From Guyanagaster necrorhizus (taxonomy: Eukaryota; Basidiomycota; Agaricomycetes; Agaricales; Physalacriaceae), in contig NW_025064905.1 of assembly GCF_019112545.1 (NCBI RefSeq), positions 34,970 through 59,203 of the forward strand: DNA of 24,234 bases, written 5' to 3'. This document shows, one piece after another, positions 11,067-21,259 of the stretch (position 1 is its first letter; each line of letters opens with the position of its first letter). A model generated the notes under the pieces. The model was not told the DNA's origin. It saw only the letters and a list, made by a program, of their open reading frames with translations, and searched no databases. The translations under genes were made by a program, and so were the position numbers.

Positions 11067-11517
11067 CACATGAACAGACACACATGATAAGTGGTAGTCT
11101 CCTCACACTTTAGGAGATCAACTGAGTTCACTGATGCATAGCCTGATCAGTGTGTTACAAGGCCTTAAGGTTGGCTCAAGATAGAATAGTATGAGAATAA
11201 ACTTTAGCTTGAAGCTGGAGATTTACCAGTGAGAGTGAGCCTCTTAAATACTGTATAAGCTATAACTAATAATAACATTACCTATTGTGCATTGTTGAGT
11301 CTTTTGTGTTCATTGTCCTTGAGCATCATTATTATACATAAAAGAGTGATTGTGTATCATCAAGCAACACTGTCACATTGAGAGACAATGATGAACTCAG
11401 CTAGTTGTAATGACTAAACCTTGTCTTATGATCTCAAGTGCTCATCATAACACTCTGATTAAGCCTAAATAGAGGTTATCCATTGAAAAAAAAGAAATAA
11501 AAGAAAAAATCATAATA
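11051..11517 (-). repeat. LTR shared by E2 (as 5' LTR) and E3 (as 3' LTR), 467 bp
   Basis: The plus-strand ends are TGTTAGATCC and AAATCATAATA (TGTTATG decayed to TATTATG on the minus strand). The left side runs into E2 gag. The right side is the polypurine tract and chromodomain end of E3. Its U5 end (GCTTGGATCTAACA on the minus strand) aligns with the ends of the E4 and E5 LTRs (CTTGAGCCTAACA). The U3-R part closely matches E7 at 23160-23584, including the block GATCTCCTAAAGTG. Confidence 0.8.
11243..11250 (-). promoter_or_regulatory. TATA-like box in E2/E3 LTR
   Basis: TATTTAAG on the minus strand, about 267 bp from the LTR 5' end, followed by AGGCTCACTCTCACTGG, a stretch also seen after the same box in E7. 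Confidence 0.45.
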
Positions 11518-11533
11518 TTACCCTCTCCTTAAG
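11518..11533 (-). other. Polypurine tract of E3
   Basis: CTTAAGGAGAGGGTAA on the minus strand, directly before the LTR. It primes plus-strand DNA synthesis in retrotransposons. Four copies of this segment occur in the window (E3, E4, E5, E6). Confidence 0.65.
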
Positions 11534-11550
11534 ACTATTATCCTGATAGC

Positions 11551-12947
11551 TTAATTTAGAGATAATTCATAGTCATATATGATGTCATCCATCTGCATAT
11601 GTTTTTTATTTACCCACTGATTTGATTCAGGTCTGTAGCTCTTCCAACTGATGAGGTAGTCAACTGTAGTTATTGTCTCACCCTCATGTGCCTTGATCTT
11701 TTATAATTTGTAGTGCAAGATTTGGTCGATCTTATAATGTTCTTTATTATTGATTAGGTCAGAAGATAGCAGCAGGTGTTTTTCTTGATTGAGAAATATG
11801 GGTGCGATATACAGAGTCAATAATATGTCATTGAAGATGTCATGAATTTTTCAAGTGGTGGATAGCTTCAGTTTGTAGGCAGAGTTGCTGATTTTGCCCA
11901 AGATAGAAAATGGGCCAGTGCATTTGTTGGTGAGTTTTCATTTTAGATGAGGTAGATGGAGGTTGATGATATCCAACCAGACTTTATCATGAATTGAGTA
12001 GATGTGTGCAGAACAACAGTGTTTGTCATATTGTTTTTTCATAGTGACTGCAGCTTTCTCTAGGGCTGTTTTGGTTTTGAGGTGTATTTTTGCCATTGTT
12101 GCAGTGAAGTTGGTGGAGGCAGAGGTTGTTGTTCGGTATTATTCTATTTGGGCTATATTGGAGTGTCAGCCATAGTTAATAAAAAATGGGGTTTTGCTAG
12201 TGGCAGAGTAGATATAGTTGTTATGTTGAAAGGCAGCAAGGGCCAGCCATTCAGTCCAGTCATCCTGTTGATAGTTGATGAAAAGTCAGAGATATTTTTC
12301 TATTTCTTGATTTGCTCTCTCTATTTGTCCATCAGTCTGTGGATGGTATGCCATCAAAGCATTCTGTTTGATACTGAAGAGTCAATAGAGATCATCTAAG
12401 AATTTAGAGACAAATTGTGGTCTCCTGTCTGAGATGACAATTTGTGGCATGCCATGTTTGGCATAGACTTCATCTTATAGGATTTTTGCCCATTCTTTTG
12501 AGGTTAACTCTGTGAAACAGGTGATTGGTATGATTGCCTTAGAGAATCAATCAACTATGACAATGATAGTATTATAGCCATTGTAATCCAGCAATCTGGT
12601 GATCATATCAACTGAAATATGGGTTCATAGTGATGAAGGGACTTCATTCAGATGCAGTGGTGCAGCATGTGGTCATATGGATGATTCTCCACATTGACAG
12701 ATTTCATACACCTTGATGTATCATTCAATGTCTTACCTCATCTTGAGCTACCAATACTCTTGTAAGATGAGCTCCTTTGTTTTGGTGATGCCAGGGTGTC
12801 CAGCCATGGCATGGTCATAACAGGTGGCAATAATTTTGCCTCTTAATGCCTGATCTCTCAGAATGTAGATTCATCCATCATAGCAGATCATCCCATCTTT
12901 TTTTATCATTTCTCACTTATAATTGAGCAATGGGACTATCTGTTAGT
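11551..12947 (-). pseudogene. pol: E3 integrase with GPY/F region and chromodomain
   Basis: Integrase joins the DNA copy to host chromatin, and the chromodomain tail can steer it to modified nucleosomes. The text reads from a degraded zinc-binding region (12900-12770) through the core, whose acidic triad is all present: D at 12607-12609, D at 12427-12429, E at 12319-12321, with 35 residues between the last two. A Lys-rich linker and GPY/F-like region (about 12060-11800) follow. The chromodomain-like block (about 11690-11600) carries YLISWK and ESNQWVNKK. The frame ends ELSLN-stop at 11551. Many in-frame stops make it inactive. It runs parallel to E2, E4, E5 and E6. Confidence 0.8.
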
Positions 12948-13397
12948 TGTTAGGCTCAAGTTGCATGTGACTAGTAACATGTGATAAATAATCACTACCT
13001 CATGTTCAGGTATAATGATCAAGTCTGTGGATACCAGTGTAGAGCAGTCAAAGCATTGGTAAGTCACTCAAGATGAAGTGGTAAGAATAAACTTTAGCTC
13101 AAAGCTGGAGATTACCAGCAAGAGCAAGCAGTCTTAAATATGGTACAAGGTCTGCTAATAATACTACAGCTAATTGTGTGTTTCTGGATTCATTGTGCCC
13201 ATTGTCTCAGGGCATTGCTATCATACATAGAAAGCTAGTTGTGCATCATTGGGTAACACTATTGCATCAAAAGACAATGACAGATTTGGCTAGTGGTAAT
13301 GACTAAGCTTTGCTCCACAGTCTCAAGCACCTGTTCTAATGCCCTGACTAAGCATAGATAGGGGTTAATTAAGGAGAAGAATAGAAAAATCATAACA
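12948..13397 (-). repeat. 3' LTR of E4 (450 bp)
   Basis: The plus-strand ends are TGTTAGGCTCAAG and AAAATCATAACA. The right side meets the polypurine tract of E4 and the left side is E3 integrase, so E4 was inserted into E3. The candidate target duplication on the left is TTAGT (12943-12947); the other copy is not in the window. The length matches the E5 LTR (448 bp). A TATA-like TATTTAAG lies at 13133-13140 on the minus strand. Confidence 0.8.
13133..13140 (-). promoter_or_regulatory. TATA-like box in E4 LTR
   Basis: TATTTAAG on the minus strand, about 257 bp from the LTR 5' end, the same place as in the related LTRs. Confidence 0.4.
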
Positions 13398-13413
13398 TTA
13401 CTCCCTCTTTAAG
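13398..13413 (-). other. Polypurine tract of E4
   Basis: CTTAAAGAGGGAGTAA on the minus strand, abutting the LTR at 13397. Confidence 0.65.
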
Positions 13414-13430
13414 ACCATTATCCTAATGGC

Positions 13431-14535
13431 TTAATTAAAGGATAGTTTGTAGTCATATATGGCAGTGTTGGCATTCATCTGTTTTTTATTTACCCATTGA
13501 TTGGATTCTGACCTATATCCCTTCCAGCTGACAAGGTAGTTGACAGTTGTCATCATCCCACCCTCTTTTGCTCTGATTTTTCATAATTTGTGGTTTAATA
13601 CCTGGTCAACTTCATAGTGTTCCTTATTATTGATCAGGTCTAGGGATGGAGATGGGGGTTGTTCTTGATTAGGGAAGACTGGTGCAATGTATGGAGTCAG
13701 TAATGTCTCATTAAAGACATCATGAATCTTCCAGGTTGATAGCAGTTTGAGTTTATAAGTGCTGACTCTGACTTTAGATATGATCAGAAATGGGCCAGTG
13801 CACTTATCTGCCAACTTCTGTTTCAGGCATGGAAGGTAAAGGTTGGAGGTGTCAAGCCACACTTTATTGCTGACAGTATATGTGTATGCAGCCTGGTGGT
13901 ATTTGTCATATTGGACTTTCATTGCTGAGGCTGCCTTTTTGAGTGCCATTTTTGTCTCAGCATAGATGTTGACCATGATAGTGGCAAAGTCTGTGGATGC
14001 GGGAGTTGTAGTGTGATGTCATTCAGTTTGCATGACATTTGGGTGCCTGCTATGGTTGATGAAAAATAGTGTCTTCTCTGTAGCCAAGTGAACTCGGTTG
14101 TTATGCTAGAAGGTGGCAAGAGCCAGCCACTCTACTCAGTCATCTTGTTGATAGTTAATGAAGAGACAAAGATACTTTTCCACTTCTTGATTTGCCTGTT
14201 CTATTTGTCCATCAGTTTAAGAATAGTATGCAGAGGATGCATTTCACTTGATATTCAGGAGGTGATAGAGATCATCCAGGAATTTTGAGATGAATTGGGG
14301 TTCCCTATCTGAGATAACTACTTGAGGCATACCATACTTAGCATAAACCTTGTTGCATAGGATTTTTGCCCATCTCTCAGAAGTTAATTCTATTGAACAG
14401 GTGATCAGAATGATTGCCTTTGAGAATCAATTGACTATGATGAGGATCGCATTATAGCCATTGCAGTCTGGAAGTCCAGTGATCATGTCAATGGAGATAT
14501 GGGTCCATGGTATTGATGGGACCTCATTTGGTGAT
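13431..14535 (-). pseudogene. pol: E4 integrase core, GPY/F region and chromodomain
   Basis: The acidic triad is intact: D at 14487-14489, D at 14307-14309, E at 14199-14201, with 35 residues between the last two. An open stretch of 131 codons (13976-13581) covers the C-terminal part: MKVQYDKYHQAAYTY, then a GPY/F motif (TGPFLIISKVRV), then WKIHDVFNETLLTPY and an acidic, Pro-rich linker. The chromodomain-like part (about 13550-13470) reads YLVSWKGY and ESNQWVNKK and ends FN-stop at 13431. It is the cleanest C-terminal copy among the related fragments. In-frame stops remain in the core, so it is a relic. Confidence 0.82.
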
Positions 14536-15683
14536 GTGCTTGATAACAGCTAAGTGACTAAGAGAGGCGAATGAGGAATGAACTCTCAATCACCAACACC
14601 TAACCACTCAATAGACAATCACCAAATACAGTTGAGGTTGGTTGTTTTGAGTATGATAGAAGCACTCTTGCAGTCTTAAATAAAATCAAAGAAACAGTCA
14701 ATAAAGACAGTTATTCAACTCTATCTTGCTTTCAAAGATGCAATACTTATGAGAGTAGTTTATAGCAATGTTTAAGTATAATTAGGACAGAATCAATGCT
14801 AAATTGTGCTCCAAATCAACTTAGAATATTCCAAAACCCAATAAACTCTGAAACTCAAATACTAAGTCTATCAAGCACTCAGGCTTGAATAGCTGCACTC
14901 TTGACTGGCTAGCAGTCCTCAAAACTGAAGAACTTGTATTCTGATACCGAAACTCTTATAGTTTGAAACTCAAATTAATCTGAAACCCAAAATACAGTTA
15001 TTATTCCAATCCAATCCTCTCTAAGTGACAAAGCAACTTAAATAAATCACTAAGTTGAAGCAGAACTCAAAATCCATTGTCCCAGGGACTAGCTACAGTG
15101 GGCTAGAAGGCCTGAACATGGGGGTGGATCGCTTGCTTGCTATTTCCCTCCCATTCTCTTCTTTTATACACCAACAACAGGTACAGAATCTATAAATAAA
15201 GTATTCAAAATAATATTTCTCCTGTTCAAAGTGGAATCACATCATTATTCTAGAATGGTGGCACTCCTGGACTCCCCTAGGCTTTCCCAGACCCACCTGG
15301 CCACCACACAGCTTTATTTTAAGCTTACAGTGCCTGTGGGTACCTAACTCCCTTCTGTCTACTCAAAGTTTTAATCCTCTGAGTTATTCTTAGTAGCTTG
15401 ATTGATCAGACCTAGTCAGACCTGGTCAACCAGTCCTATCCACTCTATTTCTCTCAATTCTAAGTCCCTTAGATCACCTGATACCTAGAAAATTTAGACT
15501 TAGGCATTTGAGTCAAAACTCACAGTGCTAGCCACAGATCATTGGGTCTCTCTTCTTACTGCTCCTGGATGATGCTATCTCTACTCAATACTCCACAACT
15601 GGCTATGGTATTATACCCCTAGCTGTCTTAGAATATACTTGTCTTAGTGGCATATAGAATTGGCCCCATTTGAGGTATCATTT

Positions 15684-15704
15684 CTAAGTCCAACTTGGAC
15701 TTAG
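15684..15704. repeat. 21-bp perfect palindrome, copy 1
   Basis: CTAAGTCCAA and TTGGACTTAG flank a single C. All ten bases of each arm pair. It is the best of three copies spaced 50-51 bp. Confidence 0.7.
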
Positions 15705-15733
15705 TATTTCCCAAGGTGTGGTGCTGAACTTTT

Positions 15734-15754
15734 CTAAGTTCAAACCTGACTTAG
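15734..15754. repeat. 21-bp palindrome, degenerate copy 2
   Basis: CTAAGTTCAA, A, CCTGACTTAG: the same motif as copy 1 with a few changes that look like transitions. It begins 50 bp after copy 1. Confidence 0.55.
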
Positions 15755-15784
15755 GATTTTTATTCTTAGGCTATGTTATTTTTA

Positions 15785-15805
15785 CAAAGTCCAATTTGGA
15801 CTTAG
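15785..15805. repeat. 21-bp palindrome, copy 3
   Basis: CAAAGTCCAA, T, TTGGACTTAG: one mismatch from perfect arms. It begins 51 bp after copy 2. Confidence 0.6.
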
Positions 15806-15955
15806 TACTGGTGACTAGCATAACTATCAGCTTGGAGCCTCAGCTATAGTCCTCTACTGGCTAATGGTCCTCAGTTACTAGTATATTCTAGTGTATTATG
15901 CAGAATTTGCAAATTATAGGGCTGAACATGTACCCTGCATATCATCATCTTATCA

Positions 15956-17336
15956 GTATGAAGTACAATCCATGCCAAAAACCCTACTGGTCTCTCCTTA
16001 ACATACCATATACATGGCACTGTCTATCTAAACAACCAGCATCAGATTCTCCTGGCCCACAATACTAAGCTGAGAAACCACCTTTCAGACTGCATGACCT
16101 AAACTTCAGGAACCCTTATGGCCAATTAGATTCTGAAATCCATAGGTTGGCCCAGGAAGTTGACTACTTAAGGCCTAACCCCCTGTAGATCAGAACTCTG
16201 AAGGAGATGACTCTGAGGCTATGCAACTCAGATTTACAATATGGAACAGGCACATCATATGAAAGAAAGCACCTTCTGAGGGAAGCCTCATAGCTGATGA
16301 TAGATCTTTACACTTCCTCTCCAGACCTCTGGTGGAATGAAAATAACCACCCTTCAATGAATACTCCAATCCAATAGATGCATTATTCTTGAATGCCACT
16401 ATGCTCTAGTGCAAATCTGACCTCCTCTGCACCCTCCATCTCTTTAAGAGCACATCAGACAATATTGACCAATTTCTAGTTGATTGCAAATAGTATTTCA
16501 AGGTATACACTATCTACCTCAGATCAGACATGAACAAGATCACTTTCACTACCTCTTACTTTAAAAGTGAGGCCAAGTGCTGATAGATCCTAATCACCCC
16601 AACTCTATACTCTACTATCTGGCAATATTATTGATATCTATTTTGGATCATCTTCAAACAGATAGTATGAGACAAATCCATTGACCTGGCCATCCAGGAG
16701 GTACACAAGAATAAAATAAAGAAATCACACTTGGGGGATAAGAGCACCAGTGAGTACTTTGATGAACTGAAACACCTAGGGATCTTAGCTAGTGTACAGG
16801 AGAGTATTGATGATAATAGGCAGATGGTCAAGTACCTTAAGATGGAGATACCCCTATTCTATCTCAGCATGATCTCAAACATCAGTATCAACATCCTGAA
16901 AGGGTATAATGCATGGAAGGCCAGAATCACAGAAATGAATAAGGAAAGGCTGCAACAGAAGGCAGCTAGCACAGAAATCACAATCAAGCTGAAAAAGACC
17001 TATCCAGTTGAGAATAGAAAGAGCAGCAATATCAGATCTATGCTCAAAGGCAATACAACATCAAACTTGACCTCTTTCTATACTGCCTAAAAGATCAAGA
17101 CCAGAACAACTTATACTGGCAGCAAAAAACCAATGGATATAGACTGTCTTAAGAAGGAGAGGAAGTGTTTTAACTGTAGACAAAAAGGCCATATGTCAAG
17201 GGACTACCCAAAGAAGAAATAGATGTGGGAAGATATCTGGGCACAAATTGCAGAGTTGCAAAAAGAAGCAGAAGGACTTGAGGACCTGGGAATAGACATC
17301 TGGATCAAGAAGGTAAAAGATAAGGCCAACTAGTGA
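15956..17336 (+). pseudogene. gag: E5 gag, 5'-truncated
   Basis: Homology to E2 gag is clearest from about 16190, with matching text around SLHFLSRPL and PSFDEYSNPIGA. An open stretch (16731-17090) carries STSEYFDELKHLGIL, the capsid-like block also present in E2, and a Lys-rich tail. The zinc knuckle lies at 17166-17207 (CFNCRQKGHMSRDY). Its last Cys is Tyr (17205-17207), as if TGC had become TAC. A stop at 17217-17222 interrupts the tail; the frame ends at tandem stops 17331-17336, the same place as in E2. Stops around 16290-16640 break the upstream part. The left end joins a non-homologous block, so the N-terminal half is absent. Confidence 0.75.
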
Positions 17337-20300
17337 GTGATTCTGCTAGATCAGCCAAAGGACTTATTGGTGTATCACACATAGCTGCAGAATGGACTTA
17401 TATGCCCTCTGTAGATAGTCATATTTACAAGCATTCAAATATACTCTAAGTTATCCCTTCCACTGATGCATTAAAAGAATCATATAAACAGACTCAAATG
17501 CCTATGGGCTGAACAAGAGAAGAGACCCCTAATGAGTGGCTAAAACCATTTGACATAGAGTGGACATGGCGGAACATCAGGAATGCTCAAACCAATGAAG
17601 AAGCCACTGCCACCTTATAAGAGTGGATCCACAAATCAAGAACCAAGGAAGTAACCAATGAGTTGGTTAGAGAGGTAAGAGAAGCAGAATGGGAGAAGGC
17701 ATTAGAATGGCTGGATGAACTTTGAGAATCCAAGAAATTCATTTGATGACAAAAAACTCATAGTTGGGATCTCACTGCCAAGGCACAAATCCAGATGCTC
17801 ATGAATCAGACCACCTTTGCTGTCACAGCCTTAATTGATAGTGGCTGTATAGGAAGCTCCATCAATTAAGCCTTCATTGACAGACACCAACTCTCTACCA
17901 AAGCCACAGCAGCCTCTATACTAGTCTATAACACTGATGGAACCAAGAACCAAGCCAGATTGATCACTAAGTTTGTAGAACTTCAGCTAACTATCAGAAA
18001 TCATTCAGAAAGGATCAACCTTGCTATCACAGAGTTAGGGACTAAGGAGCTATTCCTTGGATATAATTGGCTGATATGATATAATCTGCTAATCAATTGA
18101 AACACTGAGAGGATCACTTTCATCCAATATTATTGCCAAAAAATACTATTTACACTCCTAGACAGTGATCCCAAGGACTGATGGGATAAGGAGATGCTAG
18201 ATAGAGAGACAATCCTTGTCATTGATATGAATCCCATGCTACATCTCTGAGTAGTGCATCACACTAATAATCTTACAGTGAAAGCAAATTAAGAGAAGAA
18301 AGTCAGAACATTCAAGAAGATGGTGCCTGAGTGAGCCTGAGACTATCATGATCTATTCAAGAAGGAGAACTTTGATAAGCTCCCTGACCCAAAGCCATGA
18401 GATCATATCATCAAGTTAGTACTGAATGCTAACACAAATCTCAATTGCAAGATCTATCCTCTAGGACACTATGAGCAAGAGGAACTTGATAAGTTTCTTG
18501 ATAAAAACCTCACAAGTGGATGAATTCAACCATCCAAATCCTCTATAGCCTTGCTGTTCTTCTTTGTCAAGAAAAAGAATGACAAACTCCAGCCAGTACA
18601 GGACTACTAGCAGTTGAACAAGATAACTATCAAGAATTGGTATCCTCTACCACTTATCTTGGAGCTCATGGACAAACTTTGAGGGGCTCATTATTACATC
18701 AAACTTGACATCTGGTGAGAATACAATAATGTGTGGATTAAGGAAGGAGACAAGTGGAAGGTGGCTTTCTGCACCAACCAAGGGCTGTTCAAGCCAACTA
18801 TCATATTCTTTGGATTAACAAATTCCCCAGCAATCTTTCAGTGGATGATGAATGATATCTTCAAGGATCTAATTGCCACTGGAAAGGTAATAATCTACTT
18901 GGACAACATACTAATCATATCCAAGGATCAGAAAGAATATTGATGACTAGTATAATGAGTGCTTGAGCTGATGAGAAAATATAAGCTATTTCTTAAGACT
19001 GAGAAGTGCAAGTTCAAGGTCCTGGAGACTAAGTATCTAGAGATCATTATCAGTGAAGAAAGTATACAGATGGATCTAGTCAAGATAGCTGGAGTAACAG
19101 AATAGTCTGAGCCAACAAAGAAGAAAGAATCTCAATCATTCTTAGAGTTCACTAACTTCTACTGATCATTTGTTTGTGATTACAGCAAAATCATCTGATC
19201 CATGATGCAGCTCACTGGTAATGCTCTGTGGTCATGAGACATCTCTCAACAGGCAGCTTTTAATGATCTGAAGAGAAGATTAGCTGAAGACATTGTTCTG
19301 GCTATACTGTTCCAGGAAAGAAAGTTCAGAGTGAAGGCCAACTCAAGTGAAAGGGCCATTGGCACTGTTCTCTCACAGAAACAGGAGGAAAGGTGGTGGC
19401 CAGTCACATTTCTCTCTAAGGCCCTATTGGCAATAGAGAGGAATTATGAAATCTACAATAAGAAGTTACTAGCCATTATGCTAGCACTGGTGGAGTGGCA
19501 GCATTATCTGATAGGAGCAACACAAGTGTTCAAGGTCTGGACAGACCATCAGAATCTATGATATTTTCAACTTCCTCAGAAACTAAACTGATGACAGGCC
19601 TGGTGGGTAACTGAACTTGCTGAGTATGACTATATGCTACATCATAAGGCTGAGGTGGCCAACAAAAAGGCTGACCTCTTGAGCCAATAGGCTGACCATG
19701 GTCAGAAGGAAGAAGATAACAAGAGAGTGGTATTATTAAAGCCAGAACACTTCTGTGCTATAATCATACCAACAGAGGAGAAAATCCATACCAGAATACA
19801 GAGTGTGATATGATAACTAGAGTTATAGGACTAAAGGATTGCCATATTACTGAACCATGAAAAGTGCATCATCAAGCACAACAATCTCCTTTACTATGAT
19901 AGGTGCATCTATATTCTCCATCAGTCAGTATTATAGGGAGAAATTATCACCATGTTACATGACCATGCAATGGCTGGGCATCCAGAAATCTTGAAGACAA
20001 AGAAGTTGGTGTTAAAAGAGTATTGGTGGCTGGAACTGAAACAAGATGTCAACAAGTATATAAAAGGATGCAAGATCTGTCAAAGAAGTAAATCCTCCAC
20101 ACAGGTCTGACCAGCACCATATCATCCAAATAAAGTCTCTGTGATTCCTTAGACCCACATTTCTATTAATATAATCACTAGGCTATCTGACTGTAATAGC
20201 TATAATGTAATCATTATCATTGTAGACTGCTTCTTAAAGGCCATCATCTCAGTTGTCTGTTCCACTGAATTAACATTGGAAGAATAGGTCAAGATCCTCA

Positions 20301-21226
20301 GAGATAAAGTCTATTCTAAATATGGAATGCCACAGATTGTAATCTCTGATTAAGGACCACAGTTCATCTCTAAATTTCTTGATGACCTATATCAACTCCT
20401 CAGAATTAGGAGCAATGCCTTCACTGCCTATCATCCCCAAACTGATGGACAGATAGAACAAGTCAACCAGAAGCTGGAGAAATACCTATATATGTTTATT
20501 AACTATAGATAGGATGACTGGACAGAATAGCTTGCCCTCACAGCCTTCCAACATAATAACCACATTCATTTGGCAACTGATAAGATTCCATTCTTCATCA
20601 ATTATAGGTGACATCCCAAAATTGCCATCATCTCTCAACTCCACATGACTACTCCTGCCTCTTTGGACTTTGCCACTGAAATAGCAAAGATTCACCTCAA
20701 AATACAGACCACTCTTGACAAGGCCACTATTGTCATAAAGATACTATATGACAAATACCATCAAATAGTGTATAACTATAACATCAATGATAAAGTTTGG
20801 CTCAATACAACAAACCTTTATCTCCTCTGCCTGAAATAAAAGTTAGCTAACAAACATATCAGGCTGTTTTCTATTCTAGCAAAGATTGGTGCCTCAGCAT
20901 ACAAACTCTGGCTTTCTGCCTCATGGTGCATCCACAACATGTTCAATGAATCTCTTCTAACTCTATACATCACTCCTGCATTCCCAAATCAAGAATGGCC
21001 ACCACCACCACCTCCCAACCTTATTGATAATAAGAAACACTACAAGATTGACTAAATTCTCAACTATAAAATGTGATGAGTCAAAGCATGGAGTGGGAGC
21101 ATGACAATGACTACTGACTACTTGATCAGCTAGAAGGGCTATAGGCCAGAATCAAATCAATGGGTTAACAAGAAGTGCATGAATGCAGATATGGCCATAC
21201 ATGAGTATGAATTATCTCTAAATTAA
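17337..21226 (+). pseudogene. pol: E5 pol: protease to chromodomain, one frame but many stops
   Basis: From the protease to the last stop (21224-21226) all motifs share one frame, -1 relative to gag, with no net indel over about 3.4 kb. Protease: LIDSGC with the active site intact (17837-17845). RT: FGLTNSPAIFQWMMND, active site YLDN (second Asp lost) near 18896-18907. RNase H (19331-19561): the first Asp is Asn (KANSS), the Glu position is Lys (NKKLLA), and the last Asp in WTDHQNL is kept. Integrase: HDHAMAGH plus CKIC zinc ligands intact. Core: first Asp is Asn (20168-20170), second Asp 20348-20350 is followed by a stop, Glu 20456-20458, with 35 residues between. A GPY/F-like region (about 20840-20970) and a chromodomain-like block with KGYRPESNQWVNKK (about 21100-21180) follow. 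It is inactive. Confidence 0.88.
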
Positions 21227-21243
21227 GCTATCAGGATGATGGT

Positions 21244-21259
21244 CTTAAGAAGAGAGTAA
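21244..21259 (+). other. Polypurine tract of E5
   Basis: CTTAAGAAGAGAGTAA, directly before the 3' LTR. It matches the tracts of E3, E4 and E6. Confidence 0.65.

Larger units (their letters stand above)
4614..11517 (-). mobile_element. E2: Ty3/gypsy chromovirus-type element, cut at its 3' end by E1
   Basis: On the minus strand: 5' LTR (11517-11051), long gag (to 8219), protease, RT, RNase H and integrase, ending abruptly at 4614 inside the integrase C-terminal GPY/F-like region where E1 begins. It is nearly CpG-free with many in-frame stops and at least two frame changes, so it is long dead. It is the closest relative in the window of E3-E6, judged by matching LTRs, the shared zinc-knuckle context and near-parallel integrase text. 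The rest of E2 should resume left of the window, beyond E1's other LTR. Confidence 0.85.
11518..12947 (-). mobile_element. E3: gypsy fragment (integrase to 3' end)
   Basis: This is the 3' internal part of an E2-like element, directly joined to the LTR at 11051-11517. Its upstream end at 12947 is cut in the integrase N-terminal region by the E4 LTR. Only pol sequence remains. Confidence 0.8.
13398..14535 (-). mobile_element. E4: gypsy fragment (integrase core to 3' end)
   Basis: The internal 3' part of another E2-like element. The upstream end stops at about 14530-14540, just before the integrase text would continue towards the zinc-binding region. There the unassigned block 14541-15955 begins. 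The exact break is uncertain by several bases because the last stretch is degraded. Confidence 0.75.
14541..15955. repeat. Unassigned non-coding block, possibly a long solo LTR
   Basis: I see no coding frame across these 1.4 kb. The block starts TGATAACAGC and ends ATCTTATCA, a perfect 6-base inverted match TGATAA/TTATCA of LTR type. On its right, text alignable with E2 gag begins at once. On its left, E4 integrase stops within a few bases. It holds three 21-bp palindromes (15684-15805) and, near 15170-15210, TTTATACACC and TATAAATAAAG, which could be promoter-like. The flanking 5 bp (GTGCT, GTATG) do not make a convincing target duplication. CpG is as rare as in the old elements. It could be an LTR of an unrelated family or an untranslated remnant. 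Confidence 0.4.

Noticed and set aside
12082..14288. Similar plus-strand open frames at 12082-12399 and 14088-14288, and a minus-strand one at 20486-20695, which look like a conserved small protein
   Set aside because: All are antisense to the same conserved integrase segment in E3, E4 and E5; the likeness is a shadow of the coding strand.
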